A stretch of DNA of 64,000 bases from Rhodobacteraceae bacterium M382 (GTDB lineage: Bacteria; Pseudomonadota; Alphaproteobacteria; Rhodobacterales; Rhodobacteraceae), in contig CP081101.1 in the NCBI GenBank assembly GCA_025141015.1, positions 1 through 64,000 on the forward strand, in the 5' to 3' direction. The number at the start of each line of letters is the position of its first letter. Within the stretch, counting starts at the first letter, position 1. Shown here one piece after another: positions 34,314-43,433 of the stretch. Both the position numbers and the translations under genes were made by a program. The notes under the pieces are model-generated. The model saw only the letters and a list, made by a program, of their open reading frames with translations. It made no database searches and had not been told where the DNA came from.

Positions 34314-34552
34314 GGCGAGAACTCCAGCAAATCGGTCAATGTGACATTAGGTTGGTGAACTGTCTAACACCAAACACAATTTTCTGATGTCAGAAATTTC
34401 AGAACGCGGAACCGATAACTAATTATGATTCATTGTAAATCTGACTGTTCACGGCGTTTCACTCATGGGCTGAGCTTTTCTCAGTTGCTGGAATCCGGTG
34501 TGCGGCGATCCTGTGTACACAACCAGGCCCTCCAATAAGTGAGGGCCATACA

Positions 34553-36049
34553 GTGACCAACAGGAAGACCGACACAGTGACCGATCTAGCCAAACTCAGC
34601 GCGACAGAAACCGCCCTGGCCATCCGCGAACGCCGGGTGTCCGCCACCGAAGTCATGCAGGCCGCAATTGCCCGGATCGAAGCTGCAGATCCCAAGTTGA
34701 ACGCTTTTGTGTTCACGTCATTTGACGAAGCATTGGACAATGCCAAAAAGGCCGACGAAGCCGTAGCGCGCGGCGATGCATTGGGCGCGCTGCACGGTGT
34801 GCCGACCGCGATGAAGGATTTGTTCGACTTCAAACCTGGCTGGCCCAGCACGTTGGGTGGCATTCCTCAGCTCAAGGAAAACATCGCTGACATGAAGTGC
34901 GGCTTTGTCGAGAGCATGGAGGCCGCAGGCGCGATTTTTGTGGGCAAAACCAACAGCCCGGCCATGGGTTTCCGGGGAACCACGGACAACGCGGCCTTTG
35001 GTCCGACGTCAAATCCGTTTGACACCACCCGCAATGCCGGTGGGTCGTCAGGTGGATCTGCGGCTGCTGTGGCCAGCGGTATGCTGGCCGTGGCCGAAGG
35101 CACCGATGGAGGTGGGTCGATCCGCATTCCGGCGGCTTGGACCAATACGGTTGGCTACCGCGCATCGGCGGGGCGCACGCCGCTGTTGGTGCGCCCCAAC
35201 GCGTTTGCCAACACGTTGCCGTATATCTTTGAGGGCACCATCACCCGCAATGTCCAAGATGCCATCGTGTCGCTGGGCGTCTTGCAGGGTGCCCATCCGG
35301 GCGACCCGAATTGCTACGACATGGTCAATGATTTTGCCGATGCGGGCCTGCGCGGCATCAAGGGCATGAAAATCGGCTATAGCCCGAATTTGGATGTTTT
35401 CCCGGTAGAAGATGAGGTCAGGGATGTTGTCGCGGATGCTGTCAAAGCATTCGAGCAGGCCGGGGCCGAGGTCGAAGAGATCAAAATCGGCCTGACCCGG
35501 GATCAACGCGAATACAGCGACATCTGGTGCCGCCTGTTTGTACCCATCATGCGCCACAGTTTTGATGCGCTCAAAGCCAGCGGTCTGGATCTGCTGTCTG
35601 ACGAACACCGCCATGGTTTGGCCCCGGATCTATTGGAGTGGGTTGAACGCGTCGGGCCGGGCTACAGCGCTGACGACCTGTTTCGTGATCTGTCGGTCCG
35701 CTCCGAAGTGTTCGACGCCTATCAGGCCACATTTGCCAAATATGATTTGATCGTCTCGCCGACTGTGACGGCAATGCCGGTGAAAAACACAACCGATGGC
35801 AATACCAAAGGTCCAATCCGGATCAATGGCATCGAAATAGATCCGCTGATCGGCTGGTGCCCGACGTTCCTGACAAACTTTACCGGGCATCCGTCGGTGT
35901 CCGTGCCTGCCGGGCTGGGGACATCCGGCCTGCCGGTAGGCCTGCATATCGCTGGACGTCGTCAGGCCGATGGCGACGTGTTGGCCGCTGCCGCCGCATT
36001 CGAACGTCTGCGTCCCTGGGCGCAGCACTATGACCGGATCGCGCTCTAA
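34553..36049 (+). CDS. Amidase (amidase-signature family)
   Basis: A 498-residue amidase beginning at GTG 34553, after GAGGG. The triad is present: Lys88 (PTAMKDLFDF), cis-serine in NAGGSSGGSAAA (165-166) and nucleophile Ser189 in EGTDGGGSIRIPA. It has no signal peptide, so it is cytoplasmic. It ends at a strong terminator and is followed by a small exported protein and a sugar-type ABC system, so it may release the nitrogen or acyl part of an imported amide. It is distinct from the amidase at 21.2 kb. Confidence 0.9.
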   Translation: MTNRKTDTVTDLAKLSATETALAIRERRVSATEVMQAAIARIEAADPKLNAFVFTSFDEALDNAKKADEAVARGDALGALHGVPTAMKDLFDFKPGWPSTLGGIPQLKENIADMKCGFVESMEAAGAIFVGKTNSPAMGFRGTTDNAAFGPTSNPFDTTRNAGGSSGGSAAAVASGMLAVAEGTDGGGSIRIPAAWTNTVGYRASAGRTPLLVRPNAFANTLPYIFEGTITRNVQDAIVSLGVLQGAHPGDPNCYDMVNDFADAGLRGIKGMKIGYSPNLDVFPVEDEVRDVVADAVKAFEQAGAEVEEIKIGLTRDQREYSDIWCRLFVPIMRHSFDALKASGLDLLSDEHRHGLAPDLLEWVERVGPGYSADDLFRDLSVRSEVFDAYQATFAKYDLIVSPTVTAMPVKNTTDGNTKGPIRINGIEIDPLIGWCPTFLTNFTGHPSVSVPAGLGTSGLPVGLHIAGRRQADGDVLAAAAAFERLRPWAQHYDRIAL

Positions 36050-36073
36050 CTCCCCGCGAACGGTTTCCTCCGG

Positions 36074-36120
36074 ACCCGGCCCTCTGAACTCTCCCGAACT
36101 CTCCGGGGGTCGGGTTCTCT
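36074..36120 (+). terminator. Intrinsic terminator after amidase gene
   Basis: ACCCGGCCC (36074-36082) pairs with GGGTCGGGT (36107-36115), nine positions with one G-U, then TCTCTTTT. It lies 25 bases after the amidase stop and before the next gene's ribosome site. Confidence 0.55.
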
Positions 36121-36160
36121 TTTGCCGAATGAAATCACCACTTCCAACAGGAGAACAAAG

Positions 36161-36547
36161 ATGAAAAACACCTTCAAAGCCCTTGCGCTGTCCGCTGCGA
36201 TGGTCGTCGGCGCCGCTACCGCCAGCTTTGCCGAAGACCGCCCGATCACCGATGCCGTGATCGTCGAATACCTGGAGTTCAACCTGGTTGATGGCTCCAA
36301 CCCCGATGAATTCCTGCGCGAAACCCTGGCGATGGACGCGGTTCTGGAGGGCTATGACGGTTTCGTCGCCCGCCACCTGGCGCGCAACACCGACGGCTCC
36401 TGGGTCGAAGTCGTCTATTGGACCTCGCTGGAAACTGCTGAAGCCGCGTTGCCCCGTTTTGTCGAAGATCCGCGCACCAAGGGCTTTCTGTCGCTGGTCG
36501 ATGGGGACTCGCTGTCAGTGAAATACTCCAACGTCTTTGAATTCTGA
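36161..36547 (+). CDS. Exported small dimeric alpha/beta-barrel-like protein (paralogue 1)
   Basis: 128 residues from ATG 36161 (ACAGGAG site), with a Sec signal peptide (KNTFKALALSAAMVVGAATASFA). The mature part resembles the ferredoxin-like ABM/EthD barrel: IVEYLEFNLVDGSNPDEFLRE, then YDGFVARHLARNTDGSWVEV and a final strand SLSVKYSNVFEF. It is clearly paralogous to the protein at 46111-46503, sharing YDGFV-RH, W(V/I)EVVYW and the F-x-DP-x2-K-x-FL region. Likely periplasmic; cytoplasmic relatives are monooxygenases or stress proteins. No active site can be named. Confidence 0.75.
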   Translation: MKNTFKALALSAAMVVGAATASFAEDRPITDAVIVEYLEFNLVDGSNPDEFLRETLAMDAVLEGYDGFVARHLARNTDGSWVEVVYWTSLETAEAALPRFVEDPRTKGFLSLVDGDSLSVKYSNVFEF

Positions 36548-36557
36548 TGATCTGGGC

Positions 36558-36583
36558 GGGGCGGCCCGGAGCTGCCTCGCCCC
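36558..36583 (+). terminator. GC-rich hairpin after exported protein gene
   Basis: GGGGCG (36558-36563) and CGCCCC (36578-36583) can pair, extended by GC/GC with a bulged T. No T tract follows, so it is more likely an RNA-stabilising or partial terminator hairpin before the ABC operon. Confidence 0.3.
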
Positions 36584-36640
36584 ACTGATACAAACCGTAA
36601 AATCGCGGACCTCTTCCAACAGACCAACAGGGACAAACCC

Positions 36641-37645
36641 ATGAAAAACATGACTAGAACCTTCGCTCTTGCGATGGGCCTGACCGTCGGCACGCTAGCC
36701 CAAGCCGCTGATATCAACGACGTCACGACCGAACAGGTGCGCGCCGCGGCGGCCAAGGCCTGTGAGGGTGGCAAAACCTACAAGGTCGCCTATAGCCATT
36801 CGGTTTCCGAGGTTGCGATCGTCAAGCAGGTGCGCCGGTTTGCCGATGCGCGCGCCGCGGATCTGGGCTGTGTGACAGTGCTGCATGACAACACGCAGGC
36901 CAATAACCTGGAACAGCAGATCAACGCCATCCAGGGCTGGATTACATTGGACGTTGACGCCATTGTTGTCTTGCCGATCGAACCCACTGCGTTGCAGCCG
37001 TTGAAACGCCAGGCGCAGGCACAGGGCATCAAATGGCTTACCTATCTGGGCAAGATGGACGGATCGGACGGATTCGTTGGGTTTGACCACGCGCAATCCG
37101 GTCAGATCGTGGCGCAGGCCGCCGTGGATTGGGCCAAGGCCAACAACGTCACAGATGCCAAAGCGTTGGTAACCACATTGACGCCGCTGCCACCTTTGGC
37201 CCCGCGTTGGACCGAAGTTACCCGAATATTTGCCGAAAACGGGATCACGGTCGTGGCCGAACAGGATGCCGCCGACCAGACCAATGGTCTGCGGGTGGCC
37301 GAAACCGTGCTGCAACAGCATCCCGATCTCGATATCATCATCGGCATGGCGGATGACGCCGCCGTGGGCGCGCTGCGTGCGATCAAGCTGAGTGGTGCCA
37401 ATGGTGACGCGATGTTTGTTGGGGGTCAGGATGGCTCGCTCGAAGGGTTGTCTGCTGTGAACGACGGTGGGGCGTACCGCGCCTCTGCAGCGATCCTGAT
37501 CAACGAACTTGGTGCTAATATCGTCGATCTGGCGCTGAATGCCGTGCGCGATGTCGAACCCAGCTTTGCCTATACCCCGACGGTTCTGGCCAGCAAGGCG
37601 GATCAGGCGTTGTTGGACAAGCTGCTCGCCAATTACGCCAACTGA
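36641..37645 (+). CDS. Ribose-type sugar ABC transporter substrate-binding protein
   Basis: 334 residues with a signal peptide (RTFALAMGLTVGTLAQA). The mature protein is a type-I periplasmic binding fold of the RbsB/XylF group: YKVAYSHSVSEVAIVKQVRRFADARA, DNTQANNLEQQINAIQGWI and DLDIIIGMADDAAVGALRAIK. It heads a three-gene importer with the double ATPase and the permease downstream. The ligand may be a sugar or another polar molecule such as a polyol or nucleoside. Confidence 0.88.
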   Translation: MKNMTRTFALAMGLTVGTLAQAADINDVTTEQVRAAAAKACEGGKTYKVAYSHSVSEVAIVKQVRRFADARAADLGCVTVLHDNTQANNLEQQINAIQGWITLDVDAIVVLPIEPTALQPLKRQAQAQGIKWLTYLGKMDGSDGFVGFDHAQSGQIVAQAAVDWAKANNVTDAKALVTTLTPLPPLAPRWTEVTRIFAENGITVVAEQDAADQTNGLRVAETVLQQHPDLDIIIGMADDAAVGALRAIKLSGANGDAMFVGGQDGSLEGLSAVNDGGAYRASAAILINELGANIVDLALNAVRDVEPSFAYTPTVLASKADQALLDKLLANYAN

Positions 37646-37670
37646 TGCGTCCCGGACAAGGAGACAACCA

Positions 37671-39188
37671 ATGCGTCTTGAGGTGAAAGACCTGCGCAAA
37701 TCCTATGGCCCGGTTGCCGTGCTCAAAGGGGTGGATCTGACCGTAAAGGCCGGAGAGGTTTTGGCCTTTCTCGGGGCCAATGGTGCCGGGAAATCCACGC
37801 TGCTGAACTGTGTCAGCGGGGCGCAGGACGCGGATGCAGGCGATATCCTTGTCGACGGGGCATCGCTGCGGGGCGCGTCACCCAGACAGGTTCAAGACCA
37901 GGGAGTTGCGATCATCTATCAGCACTTCCAAGTCTTTGAAGGTCTGAGCGTCGCCGACAACATTTTTCTCGGTCACGAGATCAAGCGTGGCGGTCGGGTG
38001 GACCGCCGCGCCCAGAACGCCCAGGCGCGCGATCTGCTCGCGCGTTTGGGAGTTGACGATATCGACCCGCGCGACTACTTGGGCGCGCTGGGGGTCGGAG
38101 AACGCAAGGTGGTGGAAATTGCCCGCGCGCTGCGATTGAAACCGAAATTCTTGATCCTGGATGAACCGACCGCATCCTTGTCGGACAAAGAGGCCAAAGC
38201 CCTGCACGAGGTGATCCGCCAGGCGGTGGCAAATGACGGAATCGGGGTGATCTATGTCACCCACTTTCTCGATGAAATCCCCAAGATTGCCGATCAGGTC
38301 ACGATTCTGCGCGATGGTCGCATTTTGTGGACCCGGCCTGTGGGCGAGGTGTCGATTGCCGACATGACGGATGCGATTTCACCGGATGCGCTGATGAGCG
38401 GGCTGGAGAGTATCCCCTTTGTCGCGGATGGCCCCGAAGCCCTGCGGCTGAGTCAGCTAAAGACAGGATTTGTTGGCCCCATCAACGTGGGGCTGCACCG
38501 GGGCGAGGTGCTGGGTATCTATGGGTTGATGGGTGCGGGGCGCACCGAATTTCTGGAATGTCTGTCGGGTGCCGCGCCGCTGTCGGGGGGGGAGATGATA
38601 TTGAATGGCGAAAAACGCGCCTTTTCTTCGCCACGCGATGCGCTGACCAACGGGGTTGCACTGGTGGCGAGCGATCGCAAGGAGCAAAGCCTGTTTGCCA
38701 GTTTTTCGGCAGTTGAAAACCTGATGGTGCCACATATGGGCCGATCGCCGATGCCACGGCTGCTGCGCAGCTTTCAGCAGGAAGGACGTGGTTTTGAACG
38801 GGCGGCCCGGCGTTTGAACATCCAACCACCGAACCCCCGTTTGCAGGGGCAGCGGTTCAGCGGCGGCAACGCCCAGAAGATCATGGTTTCTCGCTGGTTG
38901 CTTGAAGGGTCGGGGGTGCAATTGCTGTTGCTGGATGAACCAACTCAAGGCGTCGATATCGGCGCACGCCACGAATTGTACGAGGCCCTGGCCGACGTTA
39001 AACGCAAGGGCACGACGATCATTGTGGCCAGCTCGGATGCAACCGAAATCTGTCTGCTAGCGGACAAGGTGATGGTGCTGGGCCGCGGTCAACAAGTGGC
39101 CCTGATCGACAATCCCCACGACGAAGAACAGCTGATTGAACTGGCACACAAAGCCGAACACAGCGCCGAACAGATGGAATTGACCTGA
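37671..39188 (+). CDS. Sugar-type ABC transporter ATP-binding protein (two ABC domains)
   Basis: A 505-residue RbsA-type fused ATPase from ATG 37671. The first domain has Walker A GANGAGKST, signature LGVGERKVVEIARAL and Walker B FLILDEPTASL. The second has the degenerate Walker A GLMGAGRTEF usual for this family, signature FSGGNAQKIMVSRWL and LLLLDEPTQGVDIGAR. It begins 25 bases after the binding-protein gene and its stop overlaps the permease start by one base. Confidence 0.92.
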   Translation: MRLEVKDLRKSYGPVAVLKGVDLTVKAGEVLAFLGANGAGKSTLLNCVSGAQDADAGDILVDGASLRGASPRQVQDQGVAIIYQHFQVFEGLSVADNIFLGHEIKRGGRVDRRAQNAQARDLLARLGVDDIDPRDYLGALGVGERKVVEIARALRLKPKFLILDEPTASLSDKEAKALHEVIRQAVANDGIGVIYVTHFLDEIPKIADQVTILRDGRILWTRPVGEVSIADMTDAISPDALMSGLESIPFVADGPEALRLSQLKTGFVGPINVGLHRGEVLGIYGLMGAGRTEFLECLSGAAPLSGGEMILNGEKRAFSSPRDALTNGVALVASDRKEQSLFASFSAVENLMVPHMGRSPMPRLLRSFQQEGRGFERAARRLNIQPPNPRLQGQRFSGGNAQKIMVSRWLLEGSGVQLLLLDEPTQGVDIGARHELYEALADVKRKGTTIIVASSDATEICLLADKVMVLGRGQQVALIDNPHDEEQLIELAHKAEHSAEQMELT

Positions 39189-40174
39189 TGACCGATACAG
39201 GAATGACGCGGGGCGCGGCTGCAGCACCCGAAACCCCCAAGAACCGTGATTGGTTTGAATTGTCGGTGGCGGCGGCGCTGCCGGTTGCGATCGCGGCTCT
39301 GGCCGTGTTTTTTTATCTGAATGCGCCGGTGTTCATGACCGCCAACAATTGGATTTCGATTTCGGTGCAGGTGTCTGCATTGATGACGATTTCAATCCCC
39401 TTTGCAATGCTGTTGATGGCGGGCAAGATTGATTTGTCTGTGGGTTCGACCCTGGCGTTATGTGGTGTCGTCGCCGGTCTCAGCTTTGAGCCGCTTGGTA
39501 TCCCTGGCGCTGTTTTGCTGACATTGGCGGTCGGGACCGGAGTCGGATTGATCAATGGTTTGCTGGTCGCGTCGTTGGGGATGTCGCCGATCATTGTCAC
39601 GCTCGGAACGCTGACTCTGATCCGGGGTTTGGCGCAATGGCTGGCCCCCAATCCGATCTTTGGCTTTCCTGAGGAATTTTTGGTCATTGGTTATGAGCGG
39701 GTGCTGGGGTTGCCAATCCTGACGTGGATCATGATGGCAGTGATTGCGCTGGGGGCGGCTGTAATGGCCTTGTTGCCCATCGGACCCCAGATTGTGGCCC
39801 TGGGTGTAAACCAGCGGGCCGCCTTTTTGGTGGGGTTGCGGGTCAAGGCCATTGGTATCGCTCTCTATGCCGGAACCGGATTTTTTGTGGCGGTCGCCGC
39901 TTTGATGAGCATTTCGCGGATCAATTCGGCACCGGCGGGCACCCTGGGGGTCGGGGTTGAACTCAGTGTGTTGACGGCCGTGTTGTTGGGTGGAATCCCG
40001 TTTGCCGGTGGCAAGGGATCTGTGATCCGCGTCGTGTTGGGGGTGTGGTTGTTGGGCATGTTGGCAAACGGGCTGATTCTGATGAACGTTCCAACAGAGT
40101 TGAGTTTGATGACAACTGGTCTTGTTCTGGTTGTGGCCGCTGCTTTGGACGTGTTGCGTTCACGACGAAGCTGA
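39188..40174 (+). CDS. Sugar-type ABC transporter permease (RbsC-like)
   Basis: A 328-residue integral membrane protein with eight to ten hydrophobic segments. Landmark RbsC features are SIPFAMLLMAGKIDLSVGSTLALCGVVAGL and GLINGLLVASLGMSPIIVTLGTLTLIRGLA. The C-terminal part reads LTAVLLGGIPFAGGKGSVIRVVLGV. It forms the channel of the three-gene importer and ends that operon; a LysR gene follows on the same strand. Confidence 0.92.
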   Translation: MTDTGMTRGAAAAPETPKNRDWFELSVAAALPVAIAALAVFFYLNAPVFMTANNWISISVQVSALMTISIPFAMLLMAGKIDLSVGSTLALCGVVAGLSFEPLGIPGAVLLTLAVGTGVGLINGLLVASLGMSPIIVTLGTLTLIRGLAQWLAPNPIFGFPEEFLVIGYERVLGLPILTWIMMAVIALGAAVMALLPIGPQIVALGVNQRAAFLVGLRVKAIGIALYAGTGFFVAVAALMSISRINSAPAGTLGVGVELSVLTAVLLGGIPFAGGKGSVIRVVLGVWLLGMLANGLILMNVPTELSLMTTGLVLVVAAALDVLRSRRS

Positions 40175-40241
40175 ACCCAGACTATCCCCATTGGCCCCTT
40201 CCTTGTGGAGGGGTCTCGCCTTTGGAGGAAGAGGTTCGCCC

Positions 40242-41171
40242 GTGAAACGTTTGCCACCTTTGACCAGCTTGCAGGCTTTTGAGGCCGTGTCGCGGCACCT
40301 GAGCATCAAGCTGGCTGCCGAAGAATTGCTGCTGACCCCCACTGCGATCAGTCACCGTTTGAAAACCCTGGAAACACAGTTGGACGTACAGCTGTTTCAC
40401 CGATTGACCCGGTCGCTGAAACTGACCGCCGAAGGCGAGATGCTGACCCCGTTTGTCAGCAACGCCTTTCGACAGCTGAACCAGGGGGTGGCCCAGCTGA
40501 GTATGGATGAGATCGAAGGCGAGCTGGTGGTGACAACAACCCGCTCGTTTGCCTGGAGCTGGCTAAGTCCCCGTTTGCCGAAGTTCAGTCGGTTGTATCC
40601 TGAGCTGGATGTCAAGGTTATCGCATCTGATAGCGTTCTGGATTTCGCGCGCTTTTCGGTCGATATCTCGATCCGATATACGGATGCACCGGACCCCGAC
40701 GCTCATGCGGCATGGGTGCTGGATGACTATGTCACTCCGATTTGTTCTCGCAAGATGCAAAGCAAGATTAAAACACCCGCGGATTTGTTGTGCCGCGACC
40801 TGGTGGAATATGAATGGCTGGGATTTGGCGACGGCGATCCCAGTTGGAAAACCTGGTTCGCCTCTGTCGGGGTTGATGCAAGCAACGTCAAACCGATCGC
40901 AAATTTTAGCGATGAAATCATGTGCATCGAAGCAGCTATGGACAACCGGGCCGCCGCATTGGTCAGTGTGATTGCAGCGTCCCGTGAAATCGAACGCGGG
41001 CGCATTGCGGCTCCGATTCCAAAGGCGCTGAAGGATCGTAGTTATTATCTGGTATGCCCGGCCGAACGGGCCCAATCCGCCAAGGTTAGAGCCTTTCAGG
41101 ATTGGCTTCTCGGCGAAGCGGATGCGTTTCGTGACAGCCCATACGGGCTGCAATTCATGCCACAGAATTGA
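40242..41171 (+). CDS. LysR-family regulator, GcvA-like
   Basis: 309 residues from GTG 40242 (GGAGGAAGAGG upstream), starting VKRLPPLTSLQAFEAVSRHLSIKLAAEEL as in GcvA relatives, with helix-turn-helix LLLTPTAISHRLKTLETQLD. The effector domain begins near residue 90 (GELVVTTTRSFAWSWLSPRLPKF). It is collinear with the ABC operons on both sides. It resembles the LysR at 46.6 kb ([40 protein letters not shown]), suggesting duplicated regulation of two related modules. Confidence 0.9.
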   Translation: MKRLPPLTSLQAFEAVSRHLSIKLAAEELLLTPTAISHRLKTLETQLDVQLFHRLTRSLKLTAEGEMLTPFVSNAFRQLNQGVAQLSMDEIEGELVVTTTRSFAWSWLSPRLPKFSRLYPELDVKVIASDSVLDFARFSVDISIRYTDAPDPDAHAAWVLDDYVTPICSRKMQSKIKTPADLLCRDLVEYEWLGFGDGDPSWKTWFASVGVDASNVKPIANFSDEIMCIEAAMDNRAAALVSVIAASREIERGRIAAPIPKALKDRSYYLVCPAERAQSAKVRAFQDWLLGEADAFRDSPYGLQFMPQN

Positions 41172-41359
41172 TCAATGATTCGCGTTTCGAGATCTTGTGC
41201 AATCTCCGGATGAACAGCGCCAAATGCGTTTCGGCCCAGGGGGAAATTTGGCGAACTCAAAGGCTGAGAAAAACTTGGACATGGCTGAATTCTGCTCGAT
41301 TGTTGGAAATGCGCCTGGCCCGAATACTTCCCTTCATCCACGTAAGGGAGGAGCCAAAA

Positions 41360-42472
41360 ATGGCAAAAACGACTTTCACACGGCGTGCGCTGCTGAGGAC
41401 CAGCGCATTGGCCGCAGGCGCATTGGCGATGCCATCCATCACCCGTGCCCAATCAGTTACCGAGATGACAATGCTGGCCTGGTATGGTCAGGCAGAACCG
41501 GATGCGGTCGCCGAATTCGAAGAATTGCACAATGTCAAAATCACGCCAAAATATTATGTGGGTGGCGAACAGATGCTTGCATTGTTGGCGCAATCGCCGG
41601 CGGGCACCTATGACCTGATCCACGCCGATGCAGAATATGTGCAACAGCTGGTGCGGGCCAACTTTGTCGAAAAGCTGGATGCCGAAGACTTTCCTTTCGA
41701 CGACTTTTTCCCCGAATTTCATCATTTCCCCGGTCACTGGCACAATGATGACCTTTATGCGGTGATCAGCCGCTTTGGCTTTTTGGGGATCTCGCACAAC
41801 CTGGACGCGGTGTCTGTCAAAGAGGCGATGTCATATGACATGCTGTGGGACGCCAAGAACAAAGACAAGGTTGGCCATTTCGACTGGCATCTGCCCAATC
41901 TGGGTGTGTTGAGCCTGCGCGACGGCAATGGCGAACCCTATGACATAGGCAGCGACGCCTGGGCAAAACTACAGGACACCACTTTGAGCCTGAAGCCGCA
42001 GGTGAGGGGGTTCTATGACTACGGCGGGGTTCTGTCTTCGCTAAAGTCAGGCGAAGTCACGGTTATGCCTGGTATCGGTGAATGGATCACCGGGGTGTTG
42101 CGTCGTGACGGTGCCAATGTGACCACCACCATTCCGGAACAGGGCGGCATTCAGTTCACTGAAAGCTTCTCGATCGGGCGCGGGTCGCGCAAGGCAGAGT
42201 TGGCCCGCAAGTTTATCCAGCATGTTTCCAGCCCAGAGGGCCAATACAATCTGGCAAACCTGAACGTGTTCCCGGCGATTATACCATCGAAATCCGGCTG
42301 GGACCGCATGATTGCGGAAAAGCCGGATGATGCGCGCCACCTGGGCATGTTCCAGGGTGACGGAAACGCAATCGACCTGATCCGCAAGGGCCGTATCCAC
42401 ATTCGCCAGCTGCCGCTGCAACAGGATCTGGCCGACTGGAACGATTTCTGGTCCGCCTACAAGAGCGCCTGA
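41360..42472 (+). CDS. Spermidine/putrescine-type ABC transporter substrate-binding protein
   Basis: 370 residues from ATG 41360, with a GGGAGGAG ribosome site. The N-terminus TRRALLRTSALAAGALAM with RAQ cleavage looks like a twin-arginine-type signal, although the motif is relaxed. The mature protein matches the PotD/PotF type-II binding fold (MLAWYGQAEPDAVAEFEELHNVKI, PAGTYDLIHADAEYVQQL). It leads a four-gene importer of a cationic or polyamine-like ligand. A strong hairpin lies between this gene and the permeases. Confidence 0.88.
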   Translation: MAKTTFTRRALLRTSALAAGALAMPSITRAQSVTEMTMLAWYGQAEPDAVAEFEELHNVKITPKYYVGGEQMLALLAQSPAGTYDLIHADAEYVQQLVRANFVEKLDAEDFPFDDFFPEFHHFPGHWHNDDLYAVISRFGFLGISHNLDAVSVKEAMSYDMLWDAKNKDKVGHFDWHLPNLGVLSLRDGNGEPYDIGSDAWAKLQDTTLSLKPQVRGFYDYGGVLSSLKSGEVTVMPGIGEWITGVLRRDGANVTTTIPEQGGIQFTESFSIGRGSRKAELARKFIQHVSSPEGQYNLANLNVFPAIIPSKSGWDRMIAEKPDDARHLGMFQGDGNAIDLIRKGRIHIRQLPLQQDLADWNDFWSAYKSA

Positions 42473-42502
42473 CCTCTCCTGAACTCCCACAGTCGCTCTG
42501 TG

Positions 42503-42534
42503 GCCCGCTGCCCGATCTGATCCGGGCGGCGGGC
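42503..42534 (+). terminator. Intra-operon hairpin after polyamine-type binding-protein gene
   Basis: GCCCGCTGCCCG (42503-42514) pairs with CGGGCGGCGGGC (42523-42534) over 12 positions with one G-U, around the loop ATCTGATC. There is no T tract, so it more likely protects the upstream mRNA end and lowers permease expression than fully terminates. Confidence 0.5.
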
Positions 42535-42569
42535 ACTTAACCCGGCATCACAGACCACACGGATCTCCA

Positions 42570-43430
42570 ATGACCTCTTTCGTTCACTCACATCGCCTGT
42601 CGCGCATGGCCTATCGGGCCTTATGGAGCTTACCTTTGCCGATCTGGTTGGTCGGGTTCTTTTTGGGGCCGATGATCCTGTTGGTCTGGCTCAGCTTCTG
42701 GGATGTCCGCAATTTCCTGATGACCCCGGATTTTCAACTGGCGAACTGGCAAAAAATCCTGTCCGCCAACTACTTCTGGGCCGCCTATATGCGGACCTTT
42801 ATCATTGCGATGTCCGCGTCCGCATTGGCCACCCTGGTTGCGTTGCCCTGTGCGCTGGCCATCAGCTTCTTCCTGAGCCACCGGGCCAGGTTGATCATAT
42901 TGGGGCTGTTCGTTGTGCCGTTTTTCACCAGCTATCTGGTGCGGATCTATTCCTGGCAGATCTACCTGACCGAAAACGGCATTGTCATGAAGACATTGGC
43001 GGCCATCGGGATGGAAACTGGAAGCCTGTTGAATACGCCTCTGGCTCTGATGGTCGGGCTGGTGACGCTGACATTGCCATTGGTCATCGTGATCCAGTCG
43101 ATTTCGATGTTGTCATTGGATCGCACGTTGATTGATGCGGCCTATAATCTGGGCTGTGGTCCACGGCGGGTGCTGTTTGCCACCGTGTTGCCTGCGACCC
43201 GCCCGGGAATCGTGCTGGGAGCCCTGTTCGCCTTTATTTTCAGCTTTGGGGATTTTGTGACCGCGACCTATCTGGGCGGCGGCAAATTCACCACTCTGTC
43301 CATCCTGATCGCCGACACCGTCAAATCCGGCCAACAATGGCCTCGTGCTGCTGTGGTGGCACTCATGATGATCGCCACATTGCTGGTTACTGCGCTTGCA
43401 TCGATCACCTATGCGTACCGGAGGGCCTGA
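42570..43430 (+). CDS. ABC transporter permease, PotB-like
   Basis: A 286-residue inner-membrane permease of the spermidine/putrescine class with six membrane spans. The EAA-type coupling loop is DRTLIDAAYNLGCGPRRVLFATVLPATRPGIVLG. It precedes the PotC-like permease by three bases. Together they form the channel of the importer. Confidence 0.9.
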   Translation: MTSFVHSHRLSRMAYRALWSLPLPIWLVGFFLGPMILLVWLSFWDVRNFLMTPDFQLANWQKILSANYFWAAYMRTFIIAMSASALATLVALPCALAISFFLSHRARLIILGLFVVPFFTSYLVRIYSWQIYLTENGIVMKTLAAIGMETGSLLNTPLALMVGLVTLTLPLVIVIQSISMLSLDRTLIDAAYNLGCGPRRVLFATVLPATRPGIVLGALFAFIFSFGDFVTATYLGGGKFTTLSILIADTVKSGQQWPRAAVVALMMIATLLVTALASITYAYRRA

Positions 43431-43433
43431 TCC

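Noticed and set aside
36695-37699. 334-codon minus-strand ORF opposite the sugar-binding protein
   Set aside because: Exact shadow of a gene with a signal peptide and family motifs on the plus strand.
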